64,000 bases of DNA from Erinaceus europaeus (Eukaryota > Chordata > Mammalia > Eulipotyphla > Erinaceidae): NCBI RefSeq assembly GCF_950295315.1, contig NC_080168.1:73884553-73948552 (forward strand), written 5' to 3'. This document shows, piece after piece, positions 56,239 to 64,000 of the stretch. The notes under the pieces are model-generated. The model saw only the letters and a list, made by a program, of their open reading frames with translations, was not told the origin of the DNA and made no database searches. The position numbers and the translations under genes were made by a program. Position 1 is the stretch's first letter, and each line of letters opens with the position of its first letter.

Positions 56239-56775
56239 ATAAATAAAAAACTCTGTTCCCCACCTCAGCAACCAAAACCAACAATCAACAATCAAAAACC
56301 AATTATCCTAGCTCCTACACGTGTAGGCTGGGTTGGCCTGACTGAGGCAGGACTTAGCTGGGTGATTCTTTTTTTCTCTGCACTTAAATGTGTCTTCTGG
56401 GTGATCCTACTCCAGGTATCCCTCATTCTACTTTTATCCTAAGGGGACAGATATGGGCCTGTTCTTTTACAGAGAGAGAAGAGTCATGAGAGTGAAGTAT
56501 GAAAATGCATGAAACATCACATTAATATTCCCACCTTAGGCTGCTGGTTAAAACAGGTCACAATGACCCAACTTCAAGTTAAGGAGTGAAACAAAAAATC
56601 ACAAGAAAAGTATGGCTCTCACCCCAAACTTGGCACTTAGTGCCTTTTGAGCCAGAAGGTTCTTTAATGCTTTCTTCTTTTTCATTTTGTCAGAATATAC
56701 CACCTAGAGTTCAGTCTGTGTATTTATCATATCAGGTCTAACATTCAAGTTTTTTTTTTTTTTTTTTTTGGCATG

Positions 56776-57535
56776 GGGAGTATGGATCAACCTGCTAACA
56801 TCCATGTCCAGCAGAGAAGCAATTACAGAAGCCAAAACGTCCACCTTCTGCACCCTATAAAGAATTTTGGCCCATAATTCTTTATGGGTAAAGAGAGGTA
56901 AAGATGAGAATAAGATGACCAGAAGGCTTTGAACTCCACTACCATCAGGACCCAGAGAGAGAAGAGGACAAAAAGAAGAACATTCAGTTGTAGATGTGAC
57001 TTAGAAAGCAAGAGAAGGTAGGGCCATAGAAAAAGTGGGCAATCCACTGGCATATCAGATTTCAGGCTCAGGGGCAAAAAGAAAAAGGAAAAAAAAAACA
57101 CTAGTATAGCCACAGGCTCTTTGGGATTTAACTAAAATATGCCTACTAGCTATCTACAAAATGGAGGACTCCCCAACTCTTCATCTGCAGTACTCCAGCC
57201 CTTATGTCCGTGATTGGTCAACAATTTGTTTCTCTTTCTATGTTAACTCTCTTGTCAACCACTAGGTTCCAGATGCTAGCATGATGCTGACCAGACTTCC
57301 CTGGACAGACAACCCCACCAATGCACCAATGTGTCCTGGAGCTCCACTTCCCCAGAGCCCTTCCCCACTAGGGAAAGAGAGAGACAGGCTGGGAGTATGG
57401 ATCGACCTGTCAACGCCCGTGTTCAGCGGGGAAGCAATTACAGATGCCAGACTTTCCGTCTTCTGCATCCCACAATGACCTTGGGTCCATACTCCCAGAA
57501 GGATAAAGAATAGGAAAGCTATTAGGGGAGGGGAT
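56776..57535 (+). mobile_element. L1-type 3' region with a duplicated module
   Basis: A module (gggagtatggatc, agcaattacagaagcc, ccttctgcaccc) at 56776-56876 reappears, diverged, at 57397-57500. Between them lie cactagtatagccacaggctc and the 2050-2483-like segment (ggagctccacttccccagagc). The extreme 3' end is missing. Confidence 0.6.
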
Positions 57536-57557
57536 GGATAGATAGAAAACAAAATAA

Positions 57558-57750
57558 CGGAGGGTGAGTGATGGCACACCTGGTTGAGCACACAAGTTAC
57601 AATGCACAATGCACGAGCCCCTAGTCCCCACCTGCAGAGGAAATGCTTTGCCAATGGTGAAGCAATTCTGTAGGTTTCTCCCTCCCTCCTCCTCTCAATT
57701 TCTGGCTAGCTCTATCCAATAAATAAATAAAGATATTTTTTAAAAAATAT
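57558..57750 (+). mobile_element. SINE, type A
   Basis: gggtgagtgatggcacacctgg, ctgcagaggaaatgctttgcc and aataaataaataaag. Inserted just after the truncated L1-type element. Confidence 0.8.
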
Positions 57751-58384
57751 AAGAAATGAAAATGCCCTTGCTTGGTTATCTCAATGAAGAGATCACACGG
57801 AATCATGAACAAAACTGCCTATGTTGTAAAATTGCTGAGCTATTACTTACAATCTCCCCTCATGAAGATACAGTGCATATGTCTCTACATCAAGACCCAA
57901 TTTATATTAATCTATTATTCTGTTAGCATCACTTATTTAGACATCTCATATAGTAGTAAAAGACCTCCACCTCTGTAAGATTTTGCAAAACACATGAAGT
58001 CCCACTAACCTCACAATTGACATATAAACAAAAAGGAGAGCATCTTGACAATCATATTCACAAAAAGAAAGAAACTGCTTGAGTCCATTTCTTTGCACTT
58101 GCCCTGACCCAGATTGGAATGCAGGTGGCCTGCAAGCTTGGACCACACACAAGACAAGATTCTTAACAAGTGTAGGAGCAATAAGACAGAAGAGCAATAA
58201 GACAGAAGAGACCTGGCTCTCTGGGTGACCCTATGAACAGGCCCTTTTATATCTCTAAATTATCTCCTTTGTCAAAGAAACCTCAATATCTTTTATAACA
58301 ACATGCCTGGGGGTCTTTTTTTAATAGTGAATTTGTCTGGAGCATGATAAAACTTAAATTGATATGAAAAAAAATACAATAGTG

Positions 58385-58705
58385 GGAGCCAAGAAGTGGT
58401 TCACCTGGTAGAATGCACATGTTACCAGCACACAGACCTGGAATTGAGTCCCATGGCACCACACAGGAGCACCTGCAGGGGGAAAAGCATCATGAGTGGG
58501 GTAGTATTGTAGTTTCTCTGCTTCACTTTTTCTCTCTCTGTGTCTCTACCTCTATTTTACCTTCTATCTAGAGGAAAGGGGAAAAAAAAAAAGGTCACCA
58601 GAAGCAGGAACAGGAGCAGGAGCAGGAACAGGAGAGTGGTGTAAGCACTGAGCCCCAAAAATATACCTTATGGCAAAATAACAATAGTAATAATAATAAT
58701 AATAG
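58385..58705 (+). mobile_element. SINE, type A/B-like, diverged
   Basis: ggagccaagaagtggttcacc, gcaccacacaggagcacctgc, CT-rich middle, (AGGAGC)n, gcactgagccccaaaaat and (AAT)n. Confidence 0.65.
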
Positions 58706-58729
58706 TATATCCTGTAGGGGTAATAGAAT

Positions 58730-60200
58730 TATAAACACTCATTTCCCTTTAACAACTGAGTGATAAGCAACATGGAAACACGTATTCTAGAATGGAAAGC
58801 TGGTGCCCTTAAAAAATAATTAAAAGAATGCCAATTTATTTGGTAATACAGATCCCTGCTATAACTTTGAGGGCAGATTACATGCTTCTGGAATCTTAAG
58901 TGTTGGAAGAATCGGCTAGACAAAGCCAGAGTGCTGGTTTCTTTGGCTGTTCCACACTACTCTCAGTAGGGAGGGATGAACAGAGAGGGATACAATTTTG
59001 CAAGAATTTGTCATTTTTCTAGCAGAGATGGAAGACAGAGATGTCCTCTATATTTGGAACTGCAGTCTGAACTGACTCATAGTCCAATAATTGAGGTCTC
59101 ATGGAGCTGGAAAATGGAACTGCTTCAGGATTATAAACTGAGATAATACTAATGTGTTTATGAGTCTCTCTCCAGGGCTTCTTGTTAATGCGACCATAGG
59201 AGCCAATCCGATGGCAAATATAGAATTAAGTGCATTGTTGTCTCATCCAAGCCTGTTATTTCAGATGGCCTCAGTGTAGCCACCGAGTCAGAAAGAAAAT
59301 AGAAATGAGTGAATAAATGGGTGTTCACAAAAACTTAAGGTCTATGGAGACAAAAATCTTTGGCTGACATTCATGGAAATGACTGTTAGCAAACAGTTCA
59401 CAAAACTCCTAAGCAATCTGAAATAATTACGCGATCAAAGAAACCACAAACCTGGCCTATGAAAAGCTGTCATTTTCTAAACTCTAAAGCACACCTCAGG
59501 AAATCTATGCATCCCCACAGAAAGACATACTCTCTCAGGCTCACTTTAGTTGTGACCACAAATGCTAATGAATAAGAAGAGTCTCTGGAAGGCCAGTAGA
59601 AAAGGATTTTCTCCCAGAGAAGAGTACTATTGTCTAAAGACCAAAGATTTTCTTTATTGGTTACACCAGAGGCTTGTCACAATTCATTTCCAGTAAGATT
59701 TCATCATCCTAAAAGGTCACAGCAGTTCTGTCTCCCACTGAATTTTTCATAATTTTTTTCCTACTGTATCTGTACTATTTGAGTCCACTATTGAATAGCA
59801 GATATGGGGAAAGTTTAAGAAAGCATGTCTGTTGGCTTAGCAGCACCCAGACATGATGTCTTCATTCTTGAAGGAGGAGATCTAATGCTACCTCAAAAAT
59901 TTAAGTTTTAAATTAGAGGTAGTAAGTGAATGGTTATTTTTTTAGTCTGTGTCCTTGGTAGAAAAGTAGCATGTTCTGTGTGTGGTGGTGGTAGGGGCAC
60001 ATACTAGTAAATGGAGGACTTCAGACTATCCCCCATATTTTCTCCTTCTATATTGTACTTAGTTCTTCCATGTTGAGATTATACATGATATGGTGGCTAT
60101 GCAGGTACAGGATTTCTTAGCCTCCCTTAAGTATAATGAAATGGTGAATATTGCCACATGCTAAACATGTGGAAAAGGTAGAAACAGGTAGAAAAAGAAT
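58730..60200. other. Intergenic, no recognised feature
   Basis: AT-rich sequence with no SINE boxes, no long open frame and no tandem repeat. Confidence 0.45.
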
Positions 60201-60207
60201 TAATGGG

Positions 60208-60452
60208 GCCAGGTGGTGACACAACCAGTAGAGTGTACATGTTATAATGTGCAAGGTCCCAAGTTCAAGCCCCTGGTCCCCACCTGCAGAGGGGAAGCTT
60301 CACAAGTGGTGAAGCTGTGCTGCAGGTGTTTCTCTTTTTCTCTCCTTCTCTACCTTCCTTTTCCCTCTTGATTTCTGTCTTTATCCAATAAATAAATAAG
60401 TAAACAGACTATTTAAAGGTGATAAAGGTAAAATTTAAAAAAAAAAAAAAGA
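60208..60452 (+). mobile_element. SINE, type A
   Basis: ggccaggtggtgacacaacc, B box near 60260, cttcacaagtggtgaagctg, aataaataaataag and poly(A). Confidence 0.85.
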
Positions 60453-60539
60453 AAAGAAGTAAGCCCCTATTGAGGCATGTACTTAGAATTGGAAGTTACT
60501 CATTTCATCTCCTCATACCTCCTTCTGCTGGTGCTCACG

Positions 60540-61330
60540 TGAGGTGGCTCCAACTGGGGGGGTAAGCTTCCGACCCTCTCTCACCAGTTCTAGTGACTGC
60601 GTGATATAGAAAGAGACATCAGGAGACATTCTGTTACGAACATCCATTTATTTGGAGAGGGGTACAGGATTTTATACTGAATTAAACAAAGAACATTTTT
60701 CACATATGTAAGAAATTAAAGGTTTCTTAAAGGTCAGCTTGCCCCCATGGTAGGGGGTTGGTATGACAAGAATTGATGAGATACATAAAGGTCAAGACAA
60801 TTAGTTTCCATGATGCAGGCAAGTTAATTATCCAAAGGTATTTGAGAGAAGCATAGGGGTTAAACCAGTAAGGTGAGGTAGAGAAGAAGAAAAAACAAAA
60901 GTTGATGTAAATCACAGATATCAAAGGACACAAGGAAATAGAATATGGGGTCTCACTGTTGGTACTGGCAGGGGTGTATGATAGAGTGTGTTCTCCTATA
61001 TGATCAAATGTTGAAGTTATAGTGAATGTGAACTTTGAATGACTATAATGAACTTTGAGTGAACTCTCAAGCAGGCAGTCATTTGGCCTGCTAGCAAGAG
61101 AATGAACTAAGTATAAGAGCTTGAGAGACTTAACAAGGAGAAACTGAGTCTGGGAGACCTTTCCCTCTTGGCTCATCTCTATAAGGAGAGAGGCTAACAA
61201 GTGGAGTATCTTTCCAGATCTCCATCTAAGGATGGGAGAGCTCCCCTAAGCTCTTCCAAGCTTTCACATAGTCCTACATCCTTCCCTTTGGCTGGTCAGT
61301 GATATGGGGGCTGTTGGGTGATTTTCAACC
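60540..61330 (-). mobile_element. Probable solo LTR of an endogenous retrovirus
   Basis: Read on the minus strand there is a long U3-like region, then TATAAAA (60670-60676) and AATAAA (60647-60652), then a U5-like GA/GT-rich end. No internal retroviral genes flank it in the window. The ends are not precisely placed. Confidence 0.4.
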
Positions 61331-61489
61331 ACAAGACAAGAATGAAGCCACACAGATTGTGGAATGAGATAGCATAGACCTGGAATCACTGACCCCTTGC
61401 ATAGCTTTGCATTTTTCCATGAATAAAAATAAAGTTTTTATTTTGATGGGACTACTGTATTTGGGGGGGTTTTGATAATAGTTATTTCT

Positions 61490-61678
61490 TTTTTCCCCCT
61501 TTCTTTTACTTGATAGGAGAGAGAGACCGAGAGATGAGGGATACAGAGAGATTGCTGCAGCACTGCTTCACCACTCCCAAAGATTTTCTCCTGCAGGGGA
61601 AGGGCCTGGAGGCTTAAACTTGGGTCCTTGTGCATGGTGATCTGTGTGTTCAACCTGGTGTGCCACCACCTCACTCCT
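61490..61678 (-). mobile_element. SINE, type A, reverse
   Basis: ttacttgataggagagagagac, gcagcactgcttcaccactcc, gcttaaacttgggtcctt and gtgtgccaccacctcactcc. Confidence 0.75.
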
Positions 61679-61909
61679 TTTAATTATTTCACTCTACTGG
61701 GCTGGGCTGTAGTGTACTCAGAGTTCTTGTGTAACAATCTATCATAAAACTTAGGTTCATGTAAAAAAAAATAAACCAAGATGTGTAATACAATCATAAC
61801 TCTATATGCAACACAAAACTGAAAAGCTATTTCTGTAAACATGTTTCTTGATAATAATATAAATAATTGATATTTTAGTCTGTGTTTCTACCCTTTAAAA
61901 TGTTATCTA

Positions 61910-62035
61910 CTTATATAGAGAGAGAGTTTGTGAGGGGGTACCACTTTGCTTTAGCATATGCAGTGCTGAGAATCAAATCTAGGATTTCATGTGTGCAAGT
62001 CATATGCTATACCCTTTAGCTACCTTTCCAGCCAC
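61910..62035 (-). mobile_element. SINE fragment, type D/E, reverse
   Basis: gtgctgagaatcaaatctagg, then gcaagtcatatgctataccc and tagctacctttccagcc. Confidence 0.45.
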
Positions 62036-62097
62036 CACTACCATCTCCTCCTCCTCTTACTCCTCCTCCTCCTCCTTTCCCCTTTCCTTCTTTTTAA

Positions 62098-62335
62098 TTG
62101 TAAATCCAGGCTATTGCTGGGGCTCAGGGCCTGCATAATGAATCCACTGTTCTTGGGGACCATTTTTACATTTTTTTCTCCTTACATTGTTTGTTTGTTT
62201 TAGAGAGAGAGAGAGTTGCAGCACTGCTTCACATTTTGTGAAGCTTCTCCCTAGCAGGTAGGGACCAGGGGCTTAAACATGGGTCTTTGATCATGGTGAT
62301 GTGTGAGCTCAGCTGGGTGCATCTCTGCTTGGCCC
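62098..62335 (-). mobile_element. SINE, type B/A, reverse
   Basis: ggctattgctggggctcagg, (GA)n, gcagcactgcttcacattttg, ggcttaaacatgggtc and tctctgcttggccc. Confidence 0.75.
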
Positions 62336-62476
62336 CTGTTTCCACCTCTTAACTCTGCATATACATTATTTTTATAATAAATATTCATCAACCTATCTCT
62401 ATTTGTAGAGATAAATAACCACAGATCCCTTATTCCTCTTTATGTTTAACTATTATTTTCTCCCATAGTCTATATA

Positions 62477-62508
62477 TTTATTTATTTATTTATTTATTTA
62501 TTTATTTT
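62477..62508 (+). repeat. (TTTA)n microsatellite
   Basis: About eight TTTA units. Confidence 0.9.
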
Positions 62509-62879
62509 TTTACTATCTAGAGACAAAGGACCAAACAAATGCCCTCAGGAGGTTCTAAGTACTCTTTCTTACATTTTAATGCTATAAGACCTCTTCAATA
62601 CTCTGTTGATATCTAACAAAACACTTCAAATTTCATGGTAAAAGTAAAAAAGCCAGCTGACTACCACTTCTCAGAAGAGCCTCATGCAACTGCTGATACC
62701 TCAGCTCCTCTCCCCTCAAGTGGGCAACTGTGGGGAGACCAGATGGCCTATATGAGTTCACCAGAATTTTCTTTTCATCCATGAACCTTTTTGGCAAACA
62801 TTTCCTCCTGCTTTTTATGTGGTTTCTATGATATGAATGTTCTTTAAAGAGGGATTTTTACAGTCTAGATATTCATCAG

Positions 62880-63045
62880 AACTCTAGAAATGGGCCTATC
62901 TTGTGATCCAGCAATATCTCTCCTAGGGATTTATCCAGGGAAAACAAAAACACTTATCTGCAAAGAGCTATGCACACAGATGCTCATAGCAGCACAGTTT
63001 GTAATAGTGCCAACTTGGAAGCAACCCAGATGCCCAATGGCATGT
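62880..63045 (+). mobile_element. L1 ORF2 C-terminal fragment
   Basis: Translation gives CDPAISLLGIYPGK and, further on, MLIAAQFVIVPTWKQPRCP, matching the L1 ORF2 C-terminal region. A small, decayed piece. Confidence 0.75.
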
Positions 63046-63179
63046 AGATGTCTAAGGAAGTTATAGAATATATACACAAGAACCCTGGTTCATACTACCA
63101 GAGGGGGAGAAATGATAAGAGGAAGATGACCACTGGGACCTGGATTTTTTTAACTTCTTTCCCCCTTTATTGGGGGAGA

Positions 63180-63440
63180 CTGGAAGAATTAATATCATCA
63201 AAATGAATATTCTCCCCAGAGCCATATAAAAATGTAATGCGATACCTATCAAAAGTTCCACCAAGCTTCTTTAAGAGAATAAAACAAAAACAACAGTCAT
63301 TTATCAGGAACCAGAAAACACCTAGAATAGCCAAAACAATCTTGAGGAAAAGAAACAGAAATGGAGGCACCACACTCCCTGACTTAATCACTGCTCTACT
63401 TAATGACTTCTATTTTTCTTTAGGTCAGTTCTAATGACTT
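63180..63440 (+). mobile_element. L1 ORF2 fragment (region after the reverse transcriptase)
   Basis: INIIKMNILPRAIY, then frame-shifted VPPSFFKRIKQ, RNQKTPRIAKTIL and GGTTLPDL match the ORF2 segment that normally lies upstream of the 62880-63045 segment. Frameshifted and not functional. Confidence 0.75.
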
Positions 63441-63569
63441 ACAGACCTTTTATGATCCAAATAGTACCTACACCTCCTACCTCCATCTTCTCCTCAGACA
63501 TATTCTACTTTATACTCAGTGATTCACACACATTGACTATCACTTTAACGAATAAATCTTAATTAAAAA

Positions 63570-63620
63570 ATTTTTAATATTTATTTTATTTATTTATTCC
63601 TTTTTGTTGCCCTTGTTGTA
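63570..63620 (-). mobile_element. SINE stub, type B, reverse
   Basis: Only the spacer/tail complement (tatttattcctttttgttgcc) is present; the copy is truncated after about 50 bp. Confidence 0.55.
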
Positions 63621-63854
63621 TAAATCTTAATTTTTAAGACACTTTTAGGTTTACAGAAAAAATGAGAAAATACTATGAATTCCCACATATCATAACTACC
63701 TCTCACCAATACACGATTGTCTCCCTGTTATTAATTACATTACTGTGATAATTTTATTTGTTTGTTTTTACAATTCATGAACTAATATTGCTGCCTTATT
63801 GTAAAATTCATAATTTACAGTAGGGGTTATTCTTTGTGTTGTATATTCTTGTTA

Positions 63855-64000
63855 TTTTAGATTTTATTTATTTGTTAATGAGGAAGATAGGAAGAGAGAT
63901 AGAATGAACCAGACATCACTCTGGTACATGTGCTGCTGGGGACTGAACTCAGGACCTCATGCTTGAGAGTCTGATGCCTTATCCACTGCACCACCTCCTG
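63855..64000 (-). mobile_element. SINE, type D, reverse, reaching the window end
   Basis: tttatttatttgttaatgagg, accagacatcactctggtac, gctggggactgaactcagg and atgccttatccactgcaccac. Confidence 0.85.

Overview
This 64 kb window is nuclear DNA from a placental mammal. It holds one protein-coding gene, TNFSF11 (RANKL/TRANCE/OPGL), complete from its CpG-island promoter to its poly(A) signal on the + strand. The dense repeats are several tRNA-derived SINE types, one of them with the 3' module 'cctccaggagcagtgg...caataaccctggagg'. From memory these fit a hedgehog (Erinaceus-type, Eulipotyphla) genome. The species call is an inference from repeat character and from the RANKL sequence, not a database result.

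Layout. 1-10.8 kb: upstream intergenic DNA with SINEs, two L1-type 3' ends, an old L2 fragment, a 199-bp-arm inverted repeat (2486-3063) and a complex palindrome (8235-8515). 10.47-10.79 kb: a pyrimidine minisatellite and a short SINE beside the promoter. 10.86-11.78 kb: CpG island with inverted CCAAT, GC box, TATA and exon 1. 11.4-17.8 kb: intron 1, repeat-poor at first. 17.8 kb: exon 2. 18.0-38.1 kb: a 20.2 kb intron 2 rich in SINEs, with a strong CTCF-like motif (32666-32680) and a 127-bp direct duplication. 38.1-38.4 kb: exons 3 and 4, separated by an 80-bp intron. 38.4-42.15 kb: intron 4. 42.15-43.64 kb: exon 5 and an AU-rich 3'UTR. 43.7-64 kb: downstream intergenic DNA with SINEs, MIRs, a probable solo LTR and L1 ORF2 fragments.

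The spliced coding sequence is 192+168+46+99+422 = 927 nt, giving 308 codons plus stop. All splice sites are GT-AG and all phases agree. The product is a type II membrane TNF-family cytokine. The TNF-homology domain is nearly identical to human RANKL as I remember it, while the cytoplasmic tail is nine residues shorter. No other protein-coding gene, tRNA, rRNA or CRISPR array is supported. Other open frames lie in SINEs, microsatellites, the inverted repeat or the CpG island and are not genes.

The most interesting observations are the near-perfect inverted repeat, a SINE carrying a foreign-looking C-terminal reading frame (26690-26820), a possible upstream alternative exon (6992-7037), a NAGNAG acceptor at exon 4, the CTCF-like motif, and several insertions datable from intact target-site duplications. 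I see no new gene system here. SINE type letters A-E are my own labels, and repeat boundaries are approximate unless a target-site duplication is given.
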